A stretch of 36,843 bases of DNA from Bacillota bacterium. GTDB taxonomy: Bacteria; Bacillota; Limnochordia; DTU087. The notes beneath the pieces were generated by a model that did not search any database, was not told the DNA's origin, and was given only the letters and a program-made list of their open reading frames with translations. The position numbers and the translations under genes were made by a program. The DNA is taken from contig JAAYHH010000104.1 of the NCBI GenBank assembly GCA_012735435.1, positions 1 to 36,843 of the forward strand. Direction: 5' to 3'. Of this stretch, positions 10,409 to 18,555 are shown one piece after another. The stretch's first letter is position 1; the number at the start of each line of letters is the position of its first letter.

Positions 10409-11476
10409 TTACTTCCGCCTTCTGGCAGAACGCCACCGGCGCCAGTAATATATGACTATCTGCAGTCCGTAGAACCAACCTAAATAACCGAAAAAGGGAT
10501 AGAGCAGTTCGATGAGTGAGCTAAAGCCAAGGAGCGAAAGGCCAAAACTCAGAGCCAGGAGAACACCTAAGAGGCCCGGCTTGGGATTTTGCCCCAGCCG
10601 TTTGACGACTGCGTATAAATTGGTTGCTGCTGTAGTAAGCATGGCGAACCAGATGATGACTCCATAAACACTGCCTATGCCGGGACCGGCCTTAGAAGCT
10701 ATCCAAGCCAGAGGCACTGGCATCTGGGCTGCTTCGTGGCCGGCATCCCAGATGGCAAGGCAAGAACCAAGGAGCATCAATCCCAAGGTTAAGCCTCCCG
10801 CCACCCCTCCCCAGACTGCCCATTTACGCCGAGGCAAGGAGGCAGCCAGAGGTGTACAGGCAGCAATACCCAGCATGGAATTATAGGACAGGTAAATAAT
10901 AGCACCAAGCCACCAATTGGGGACCAAAGACGACGGAGTCGAAGACCACAAAGCCAGAGCTTCTGCTTGCAAGATTTTCTTGGTCCATAGGCCGCCCAGT
11001 CCTAGCAAACCCAGGCTGGCAGCGGCCGCAGCCATAACCGGCACCAGGCATGCATTGAGATGAAATACACCTTCGATACCCAAGTAACAGCTGATACCGG
11101 TGATTACCGCAGTTGTCCCCACGCCCGATAACGCCGGCAGGCCCCACTGCTGTTCAGCTAGTGACCCGGCCCCGGCAAGCATGACTCCAACACCAGCCAA
11201 GAGAAAACAGGTAATGACAATGTCGTAGATTCTTGCCCAGGAGGGATTGCTGATTGTCGCCAGCAGCTCCTTATATGATTCTATCCCCAGCTCTTGAGCT
11301 GCTGTGAAGCTAAGGGCGCCGATCACGGCAAACCCCAGCATTACAACAAGGATCCCCAAAATACCCCAATTTCCGTAGATAACGAAAAAGGTTAATGCCT
11401 CTTGCCCTGACGCAAAGCCGGCACCCACAACAGCGCCAATGTATGCGGCCGCCATCTGCCGCTGCCTGCTATTCAC
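10409..11476 (-). CDS. YkvI-like multi-TM membrane protein (APC-type transporter fold)
   Basis: AAAYIGAVVGAGFASGQEALTFF N-terminus, roughly ten hydrophobic segments. Confidence 0.75.
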   Translation of the reverse strand: MNSRQRQMAAAYIGAVVGAGFASGQEALTFFVIYGNWGILGILVVMLGFAVIGALSFTAAQELGIESYKELLATISNPSWARIYDIVITCFLLAGVGVMLAGAGSLAEQQWGLPALSGVGTTAVITGISCYLGIEGVFHLNACLVPVMAAAAASLGLLGLGGLWTKKILQAEALALWSSTPSSLVPNWWLGAIIYLSYNSMLGIAACTPLAASLPRRKWAVWGGVAGGLTLGLMLLGSCLAIWDAGHEAAQMPVPLAWIASKAGPGIGSVYGVIIWFAMLTTAATNLYAVVKRLGQNPKPGLLGVLLALSFGLSLLGFSSLIELLYPFFGYLGWFYGLQIVIYYWRRWRSARRRK

Positions 11477-11543
11477 AAGTATGAGACCCCTCTCATATCA
11501 GCCAACCCCTTGAGCAAAGTCTCAGAGGTCCATTGTTACTACA

Positions 11544-11574
11544 TGTATAGACGAGAGCGGTTCATCATATACTT
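11544..11574 (+). promoter_or_regulatory. Possible sporulation (SigF/SigG-like) promoter of the yyaC-like gene
   Basis: TGTATA, 16-nt spacer, CATATACTT; resembles SigG-type elements. Confidence 0.25.
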
Positions 11575-11600
11575 CAATGTAAATAGTTCGGCCATGAGGA

Positions 11601-12302
11601 GTGATCAAGTTGACGAAGACCTCTGGGCTGGGAAATGACCGCGCTGTTATCTCCCGGGTCCATGTCGACGGCCCAGGGGCTGTCGAGGCTTTGGCCACTG
11701 ACCTGTGGAACTTTCTCTGTCCCCGGGTCCATCCGGTATTAGCTCCCCTTCAGATTGTCTGTATAGGCACCGATCGGTCCACTGGGGACTGTTTAGGACC
11801 GCTGGTAGGATCAAAATTGTCCTCACTGGGCTCATTTCCCCCCGGAGTACGGTTATTCGGAACCTTGGATGAACCGGTTCATGCGGCTAATCTAGATGAC
11901 TATGTTAAGCTGCTGCAGGAAGAAGAAAAGCGGTCATTTGTACTGTCTGTAGATGCCTGCCTGGGCAGGTCTGAAAACATTGGGTACATCAGCATTAAGG
12001 ATGGTCCCCTCAAACCCGGCACCGGTGTCAACAAGAATTTGACAGAGGTAGGCTCTGCTCATCTGATCGGAGTAGTGAATGTAGGGGGCTTCATGGAGTA
12101 TTTCGTCCTGCAGAACACCCGCCTCAGCCTGGTAATGAGAATGGCCGACGTCATAGCCAACAGCATTGCCGCAGTTTTGGGATGGTATTGGGAGCATTTC
12201 CATCCCAACCTGTATATGGATAAAAAGAATCAGAAGCCAATGCCTCTTCTCCATACAGATGGCTGGGCCGCAGTCCATGCTGCACCATCTTCAGGCGAAT
12301 AG
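11601..12302 (+). CDS. yyaC: YyaC family spore protein (germination-protease-like fold)
   Basis: VCIGTDRSTGDCLGPLVGSKL, VLSVDACLGRSENIGYISIKDGPLKPGTGVNKNLTEVG...VNVGGFMEYFVLQNTRL; near parAB as in B. subtilis. GTG 11601 or TTG 11610 start (GAGGA better spaced for TTG). Confidence 0.88.
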   Translation: MIKLTKTSGLGNDRAVISRVHVDGPGAVEALATDLWNFLCPRVHPVLAPLQIVCIGTDRSTGDCLGPLVGSKLSSLGSFPPGVRLFGTLDEPVHAANLDDYVKLLQEEEKRSFVLSVDACLGRSENIGYISIKDGPLKPGTGVNKNLTEVGSAHLIGVVNVGGFMEYFVLQNTRLSLVMRMADVIANSIAAVLGWYWEHFHPNLYMDKKNQKPMPLLHTDGWAAVHAAPSSGE

Positions 12303-12340
12303 CTTCTGACGTTACCCAAGTAAGTGCAGGCTAAATTGTT

Positions 12341-12371
12341 AGAACGGGCCAGACTCCAGGCCCGTTCTTTC
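12341..12371. terminator. Bidirectional Rho-independent terminator
   Basis: AGAACGGGCC-agactcca-GGCCCGTTCT then TT, between convergent genes. Confidence 0.75.
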
Positions 12372-12395
12372 CCTCTTAATCAATAGATAGTATTC

Positions 12396-12650
12396 TTAGC
12401 TTCTCAGTTCAACAACCCGCCTGACATCGGCCACTATTTCATCGATGTCCCTCCCGGCGGCATCGATCACCGGAGCATTGACAGCTATATCCTGCATCCC
12501 CATAACATTAGTATCTAAACCGCTTACAACTACTGCCGCTGCTTGGTCCAAGCCTCTGCTCAGGTCCTGGACCTGATAGCCTCTTTCCTCTAAAGCCCTT
12601 TTTACACCGGCCATTTGGTCATCCACAGCGATAATCGGCTGCAGACCCAT
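12396..12650 (-). CDS. YkuS family (UPF0180) protein
   Basis: IAVDDQMAGVKRALEERGYQVQDL...AAAVVVSGLDTNVMGMQDIAVNAPVIDAAGRDIDEIVADV. Confidence 0.85.
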   Translation of the reverse strand: MGLQPIIAVDDQMAGVKRALEERGYQVQDLSRGLDQAAAVVVSGLDTNVMGMQDIAVNAPVIDAAGRDIDEIVADVRRVVELRS

Positions 12651-12731
12651 CTAGATCACCTCCCTAGGAGTCCAACAACTTTATTGTCTCCTCGGGAATC
12701 TAGCCTAATGCATCCTCCCCCTGTCTTACAT

Positions 12732-13916
12732 CTAGTGAACGCCCAAAGCCGTGCGTGCGGCAATCTTGGCCCTGTCATAGATTTCCTTGAGGGGCAAACC
12801 TGCAGCTTCAGAAGCCCGCAGGCAGTCACGGTATTCCGGCGCTACGGTGATTACCTCTTCACCCAATCTTGCCACCTTGACACTCACCTTCTGGTCTGCA
12901 ACACTCACTGTAAGGGATTCCCTGGGCAATATGTAGCGGAGTTTTCGGTCTGTTCGGATCCCCAGTGTCGTTGTTTCCCGGAAGATCAGCTCCGCCAGCT
13001 CTGTCTGAATTCCCGGCGGGCACAGTACAGTAAGGATAATTCCCGGCCGGCCGCCTTTCATGGTCACATCCTGCACATATGCATCCCAGGCCCCGGCATC
13101 CAGCAGCTTACTGATGAGAGGGGGAATTGTTTCCGGGTTATGGTCATCAAGATTGCATTCCAGCAGGGCAACCTCATCCATTGACCACAAACTCCTATCG
13201 CCATCTGCCGGTTCGATTAGTACCAGCCTCAGCAGATTAGGTATCGGAAGCTCCCTGGTACCGGCTCCGTAACCAACCTCTAGGATCCGCCCAGCCGGCA
13301 GTGGACCATAGGAACTAGCAAGGGACGTAAGTAACGCTGCACCGGTAGGTGTAGCCAGTTCTGCTTCAATTCCCCGTGAATAGCTGGGCACGCCCTTCAG
13401 CAAATTCATGGTAGCTGGCACCGGTACTGGCATCATGCCATGGGCGACTTTTATGAAACCGGTGCCCAGCTGAACCGGTGATGCTTGAATTTCGGTCACT
13501 CCAAGATAATGAAACCCAGCTACAGTACATACCACATCAACAATGGCGTCAATGGCTCCCACTTCATGGAAGTGGACTTTATCTATAGTGGTCCCGTGGG
13601 CCTCGGCCTCAGCTTCTGCTAACCGCCGGAAGGCCTCGATGGCTTTCTTGCTGACAGCCGGCTCAAATCCGGCCCCCTCGATGATATCAATGATGTCCTG
13701 CAAGTGTCTGTGAACATGCTGCTCAGGGTGGCGCACCTCGACGTAGCACCCTGCTATCCCGTGTTTCGTTACCACAGCAGATTTAATTTTCACGTTTTCT
13801 AAACCCATGGATGCTATAACATCTTGGAAAACCGCGGCCGGCACCCCTGCATCCAGCAGAGCCCCGAGAAACATGTTGCCGCTAACGCCCGAGAAACAGT
13901 CCAAATAAGCCCACAT
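12732..13916 (-). CDS. larC: Nickel-pincer cofactor biosynthesis protein LarC (single full-length ORF)
   Basis: YLDCFSGVSGNMFLGALLDAG, HFHEVGAIDAIVDVV, ATPTGAALL, ECNLDDHNPE...AGAWDAYVQDVTMKGGRPG. Confidence 0.93.
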   Translation of the reverse strand: MWAYLDCFSGVSGNMFLGALLDAGVPAAVFQDVIASMGLENVKIKSAVVTKHGIAGCYVEVRHPEQHVHRHLQDIIDIIEGAGFEPAVSKKAIEAFRRLAEAEAEAHGTTIDKVHFHEVGAIDAIVDVVCTVAGFHYLGVTEIQASPVQLGTGFIKVAHGMMPVPVPATMNLLKGVPSYSRGIEAELATPTGAALLTSLASSYGPLPAGRILEVGYGAGTRELPIPNLLRLVLIEPADGDRSLWSMDEVALLECNLDDHNPETIPPLISKLLDAGAWDAYVQDVTMKGGRPGIILTVLCPPGIQTELAELIFRETTTLGIRTDRKLRYILPRESLTVSVADQKVSVKVARLGEEVITVAPEYRDCLRASEAAGLPLKEIYDRAKIAARTALGVH

Positions 13917-14042
13917 CAATTGCGCGAAACCCTTGTACGTCTCCCGCCGTGAGGCGCTGGGTCTCACTTCCTCCTCCATATATAGATTTTTGGCGCTGAT
14001 TATTCGAAGGGAACCGTAAGGAAGGCCGCTGCCGCAGCAGCA

Positions 14043-14058
14043 TGTTCCACATGGAACA
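14043..14058. promoter_or_regulatory. parS: parS site 1 (one central mismatch)
   Basis: TGTTCCACATGGAACA. Confidence 0.85.
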
Positions 14059-14091
14059 TTTTCCCCCTTCCCTCACCCTAATGTTGTGCAA

Positions 14092-14107
14092 TGTTCCACG
14101 TGGAACA
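14092..14107. promoter_or_regulatory. parS: parS site 2 (perfect palindrome)
   Basis: TGTTCCACGTGGAACA. Confidence 0.93.
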
Positions 14108-14139
14108 TCCAGCTTCTTCCTCCCGCAAATGTTGTGCAG

Positions 14140-14155
14140 TGTTCCACGTGGAACA
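14140..14155. promoter_or_regulatory. parS: parS site 3 (perfect palindrome)
   Basis: TGTTCCACGTGGAACA. Confidence 0.93.
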
Positions 14156-14252
14156 CTGATGTGCTCCCGGTATATAAATGCTGCCATAGATATAGCTGCC
14201 CTTTACATCAAGGCAGCTGCTCATTTTCTTATGATGGCAGATAACCTGCTTC

Positions 14253-15080
14253 TCATCTGCTTTGCTTGGCGATTAAGTGCGCTGTATATCCCGCCCCGAA
14301 CCCATTATCGATATTTACAACCGACACGCCGGAGGCGCAGCTGTTGAGCATCCCCAACAATGCAGCCAAGCCGCCAAAGGCGGCACCATAACCAACGCTG
14401 GTAGGGACTGCGATTACCGGCTTGTCCACCAAGCCTCCCACTACACTGGCCAGGGCTCCCTCCATGCCGGCGACCACCACTATCGCCTTGGCCTTCTCGA
14501 AGCGCTGGAGCTCGTTAAAGAGCCGGTGGAGTCCGGCAACTCCCACATCATAGACTCTGGTGACAGAACTGCCCATGATTTCTGCGGTAATAGCTGCCTC
14601 CTCAGCCACGGGCAAATCAGAAGTGCCAGCGCAGATCACTGCTACTTCCCCAACAACATCCCGGGTCGTCTCCTCCCACCCTTTGGTAATGACCCTAGCC
14701 AGAGGATGATACCTAGCTTCCGGCACCGCCTCCTGAACGGCGGCAGCCATCTCGCTGTCGGCCCTGGTAGCTAGAACCCGGCGGGATCGCTCCGCCAGCC
14801 GCCGAAAAATCTCTTTTACCTGTTCGGCAGTCTTGCTGGCGCAGTAAATAACCTCTGGAAAACCCTGCCGGAGCCCTCGGTGATAATCTATCTTGGCAAA
14901 GCCCAAGTCTTCATAGGGCATTTTTCGTATATACTGCAACACCGTATCGCGATCTATCTCCCTGGCTTCCAGCTGCTTCAACAGCTTCTCTAAGACATCG
15001 TCTCCCAAGACGTCCACCTCTTTATCCTCTTCAGCCAACCCTTTAACATTGCAGCACCCGGATGCTCCCGCATTCCTCAA
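14253..15080 (-). CDS. larB: Nickel-pincer cofactor biosynthesis protein LarB (AIR carboxylase-like)
   Basis: GTSDLPVAEEAAITAEIMGSSVTRVYDVGVAGLHRL, GLVDKPVIAVPTSVGYGAAFGGLAALLGMLNSCASGVSVVNIDNGFGAG. N-terminal start uncertain. Confidence 0.93.
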   Translation of the reverse strand: MRNAGASGCCNVKGLAEEDKEVDVLGDDVLEKLLKQLEAREIDRDTVLQYIRKMPYEDLGFAKIDYHRGLRQGFPEVIYCASKTAEQVKEIFRRLAERSRRVLATRADSEMAAAVQEAVPEARYHPLARVITKGWEETTRDVVGEVAVICAGTSDLPVAEEAAITAEIMGSSVTRVYDVGVAGLHRLFNELQRFEKAKAIVVVAGMEGALASVVGGLVDKPVIAVPTSVGYGAAFGGLAALLGMLNSCASGVSVVNIDNGFGAGYTAHLIAKQSR

Positions 15081-15092
15081 TCAGCAATCATC

Positions 15093-15947
15093 TTATAGAA
15101 GTTGGCCACCGATTACCTCCAGTATCCGGTTAAGCTCTTCAGTGGAATAATACTCTACTTCAATTCTCCCCTTGCCCTTTTTATCCTTGATCCTCACCCG
15201 CGTGCCTAAAACTTCTTGCAGCCTTTCTTCAACCTCCCGGATCAGCGGGCTTTGCTTCTGAGTCACCGCAGGCTTATTCGGTTTCTCCGGCTTAGCCTTC
15301 CCTTGCTCTAGGAAATCCTCCAGCTGCCTTACCGACCAACCCTCTTCTACACACCGACGGGCCAGTTCCTCTGCCCGCTTACCATCCAACACCACGAGGA
15401 CCTTGGCATGCCCGGCGCTCAACCGGCCTTCAGCGACCCATGTCTTCACCACATCGGGCAAACGCAGCAAGCGGAGGCGGTTGGCAATGGTGGGCCTGCC
15501 TTTACCAACTGCTTGGGCTACTTCTTCCTGGGTGAGGTTAAATTCCCGCATCAGAACATCATAGGCCTCAGCTTCTTCAATGGGATTAAGATCCTCCCGC
15601 TGCAAATTCTCAATTAACGCTATCTCCATAACTTCCCGGTCGGCCAGATCCCGCACTACAGCTGGAATCTCGGCCAAACCTGCCATTTGAGCTGCCCGCC
15701 ATCTCCGCTCTCCGGCCACCAGCTCAAAACCCCCATCTTTCTCCCGCACCGTAATCGGCTGGAGGACGCCCTTCTCCTTAATAGAAGCGGCTAACTCCGA
15801 CAGACTACTTTCATCAAAATGGCGCCGGGGCTGGTAGGGATTTGGCTCCACTGCGTCTACCGGAATTTGCCTAATCTCTTCGCTCCGTTCTTCTTCAACT
15901 TGGGGAATCAGCGCCCTCAGACCCCTGCCCAATGCTTGCCTGCTCAT
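15093..15947 (-). CDS. parB: Chromosome-partitioning protein ParB (Spo0J)
   Basis: ALGRGLRALIP, NPYQPRRHFDE, ELVAGERRWRAAQMAG, ALIENLQREDLNPIEEAEAY; ATGA overlap with parA. Confidence 0.95.
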   Translation of the reverse strand: MSRQALGRGLRALIPQVEEERSEEIRQIPVDAVEPNPYQPRRHFDESSLSELAASIKEKGVLQPITVREKDGGFELVAGERRWRAAQMAGLAEIPAVVRDLADREVMEIALIENLQREDLNPIEEAEAYDVLMREFNLTQEEVAQAVGKGRPTIANRLRLLRLPDVVKTWVAEGRLSAGHAKVLVVLDGKRAEELARRCVEEGWSVRQLEDFLEQGKAKPEKPNKPAVTQKQSPLIREVEERLQEVLGTRVRIKDKKGKGRIEVEYYSTEELNRILEVIGGQLL

Positions 15948-16702
15948 GCTCCCATCACCTCCCTGGCTAGATCCCTGTAGGCTTGAGCACCGCGGCACTG
16001 GGGATCATATAGAATAATCGGTTGTCCGTGGCTGGGAGCCTCACTTAGCCTCACGTTCCTGGGTATGATGGTCTGAAAAACCTTCTCGCCAAAGAACCGC
16101 TTTACCTCCTCAACAACCTGTTGAGAAAGATTAGTGCGGGCATCGTACATTGTCATCAGCACGCCGGCAATCTCAAGGTTCGGGTTTAGGTGCTCTTTCA
16201 CCAGGCTAACTGTACTCACCAACTGGCTTACGCCCTCCAAGGCATAATACTCGCACTGAATAGGCACCAGGGCAGCATTGGCAGCACTCAGCGCATTGAT
16301 GGTCAACAGGCCCAAAGAAGGCGGAGCATCAATCAATATATAATCATAGTTGTCCTTTACTCCATCCAATGAGCCCTTCAGCCGATATTCCCTGGACATG
16401 GCGGACACCAATTCTATCTCCGCACCTGCAAGTTCCAAGGTGGCCGGCGCCACCTCTAGACCAGAAACTTCAGTGGGAAGAATCACCTCTTCGATATCCC
16501 GACCCTCAATCAGGACATCATACATACACCCATCCAGCTGCCTTTTTTCAACCCCCACTCCACTTGTGGCGTTGCCCTGGGGATCAATATCTACCAGCAG
16601 AACCCGCTTTCCTGCTTCAGCCAAACAGGCGCCCAGATTAACAGCAGTGGTACTCTTACCCACCCCGCCCTTTTGATTCACAATGGCTAAACATATCCCC
16701 AT
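15944..16702 (-). CDS. parA: Chromosome-partitioning ATPase ParA (Soj)
   Basis: IVNQKGGVGKSTTAVNLGACLAEAGKRVLLVDIDPQGNATSG deviant Walker A. Confidence 0.97.
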   Translation of the reverse strand: MGICLAIVNQKGGVGKSTTAVNLGACLAEAGKRVLLVDIDPQGNATSGVGVEKRQLDGCMYDVLIEGRDIEEVILPTEVSGLEVAPATLELAGAEIELVSAMSREYRLKGSLDGVKDNYDYILIDAPPSLGLLTINALSAANAALVPIQCEYYALEGVSQLVSTVSLVKEHLNPNLEIAGVLMTMYDARTNLSQQVVEEVKRFFGEKVFQTIIPRNVRLSEAPSHGQPIILYDPQCRGAQAYRDLAREVMGA

Positions 16703-16707
16703 TTACT

Positions 16708-17607
16708 TCACCTACCTCCCACCGGTCCTCCTGCCGCTTCTTCTTTCACATCCACTTTCTCTTTGACCCTAATTCTCATTTCCAGCACGCCCGGTTCTTG
16801 CTTCTCCTCCAACTCTACAACAGCACCGCCGGCCCGCATTTCTTCCACCAGCTTCCGTACGCTGTTTTGCAGCAGTCTCGCATCACGCCACAGCCTAATC
16901 ACCTTTTGGCGGGGCTTCTTCTCCGCCCCATCCCTCTCCAGCAATCTCCGCACCAACGCCTCTGTCTCTTTGACAGACAGCCGCCCCTTCTCTATTGCTT
17001 CAATGACTTCCAGCTGCGCTTCTTCCGATTCCAGTGCCAAGAGAGCACGGCAGTGGCGCTCTGACATTATTTCCCGGGAAATACGGCTCCGAACCCGGGG
17101 ACTTAACTTCAGAAGCCGTAGTTTATTTGCAATGGCAGACTGGCTCTTGCCGATCTTTCTGGCCAGCTCCTCCTGGGTCATCCCAAATTCCTCAAGCAGC
17201 CGCTGATATGCTTCGGCTTCTTCCCAATAATTCAAATCCTCCCGCTGCAGGTTTTCGATCAAAGCCATCTGGGCGCTGGCCGCATCATCCAATTCCCTCA
17301 CGATGGCAGGAATGGCCTTCCAGCCCAGCTGTTTAGCTGCTCTCAGTCGCCGCTCACCGGCAATCAATTGATAGCCTCCAGGACAGGGCCGTACAATCAC
17401 CGGCTGAATTAATCCATGTTCACTCAAAGACTGGATCAGCTCTGCCATTGTCTCTTCATCGAAATCTATCCGAGGCTGAAAGGGATTGGCTTCGATGGCT
17501 GTAACGGGAATATCCACCACTTGATCCCGGCCTTCACTGATATCCCTTCTTTGGCTCTTGCCTCCACCATCTTTCCCCATGGCCCTTAGAACATCACCAA
17601 GCCGCAT
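16708..17607 (-). CDS. noc: Nucleoid occlusion protein Noc (ParB paralogue)
   Basis: Second ParB-fold protein (NPFQPRIDFDEETM, GERRLRAAKQLGW, ALIENLQREDLNYWEEAEAY) in the B. subtilis noc position between parA and rsmG. Confidence 0.88.
   Translation of the reverse strand: MRLGDVLRAMGKDGGGKSQRRDISEGRDQVVDIPVTAIEANPFQPRIDFDEETMAELIQSLSEHGLIQPVIVRPCPGGYQLIAGERRLRAAKQLGWKAIPAIVRELDDAASAQMALIENLQREDLNYWEEAEAYQRLLEEFGMTQEELARKIGKSQSAIANKLRLLKLSPRVRSRISREIMSERHCRALLALESEEAQLEVIEAIEKGRLSVKETEALVRRLLERDGAEKKPRQKVIRLWRDARLLQNSVRKLVEEMRAGGAVVELEEKQEPGVLEMRIRVKEKVDVKEEAAGGPVGGR
17068..17083. promoter_or_regulatory. Noc-binding site (NBS) palindrome inside noc
   Basis: TATTTCCCGGGAAATA contains the published B. 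subtilis NBS consensus ATTTCCCGGGAAAT exactly. Confidence 0.75.
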
Positions 17608-17772
17608 ATTCTACCTCCCTTCCCAACTGTTCCCCTATCAACTGCTTTACCTCACTCTGCTTTTCGCTTTCCCCATACCTCATTCCTGCCCTTCCCTTAC
17701 CCCCGCAAAACACGCAGGACCTTGGGCTAGGATCATTTCCGGTATTCCCTCTGTGTTCTGCTTAACCACCCA

Positions 17773-17806
17773 CAAAAAAGAGCCGTCCCGCTGGGGACCG
17801 GCTCTT
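17773..17806 (-). terminator. Rho-independent terminator after rsmG
   Basis: Minus strand AGAGCCGGTCCC-cagc-GGGACGGCTCTTTTTT. Confidence 0.8.
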
Positions 17807-17841
17807 GATGCACTTCCTATTTTATCGAGTCGATGCTGAAT

Positions 17842-18555
17842 CTAAACCAAAGGATTCTTCTGGGGTATTCCAGGGCGCCGAGGATACTCCCTGGGTGTCG
17901 GTTTAACCTTCCTGATTACTACCAGCTGACGCTCATCACCGCCGGGGAGATTAAACTCTACTACATCATCTGCTTCTCCACCCAATACCTTCAAGGCCCT
18001 TTCTGCTTCCTTCACTTCCTGTTTTCCGCTGGGTCCTTTCATGGCAACAGCCACACCACCAACCCTAACCAGAGGCAGCAGATACTCGCAGAGGACCGGC
18101 AAAGCTGCCACCGCCCTTGCCACAGCGGCGTCATACCTTTCCCGGTGCCCGGGATCTTGTCCAAGCTCTTCTGCCCGGGCATGCTGACAAGTTACGTCCT
18201 TAAGGCCCAAGTTCTCTACTACAGCTTTCAAGAATTTTATACGTTTTCCTAAAGAATCCACCAGGGTTATTTCCATATTTGGACAAGCGCTTTTCAACGG
18301 AATGCCGGGAAAACCAGCTCCGCTCCCAATATCGATTAATTTCCATGCTTCCCTTACCTGCGGTACCAACAGCACACTCAAGGAGTCGAGAAAATGCTTG
18401 TCCCCCATCTCTTCCTTCGGAATCCGGGTCAGGTTCAACTGCTGATTCCACTCCTCCAGCAGGGCAGCATGCTTTTCAAAGAGGACTTCAGCCTCTGCCG
18501 GCAGTTCAATACCCATCCTTAAAGCCTTTTCCCGCACCTCTTTACCTAGATTCAT
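17842..18555 (-). CDS. rsmG: 16S rRNA (guanine-527-N7)-methyltransferase
   Basis: WNQQLNLTRI, HFLDSLSVL, LIDIGSGAGFPGIPLK, ARAEELG. Confidence 0.96.
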   Translation of the reverse strand: MNLGKEVREKALRMGIELPAEAEVLFEKHAALLEEWNQQLNLTRIPKEEMGDKHFLDSLSVLLVPQVREAWKLIDIGSGAGFPGIPLKSACPNMEITLVDSLGKRIKFLKAVVENLGLKDVTCQHARAEELGQDPGHRERYDAAVARAVAALPVLCEYLLPLVRVGGVAVAMKGPSGKQEVKEAERALKVLGGEADDVVEFNLPGGDERQLVVIRKVKPTPREYPRRPGIPQKNPLV

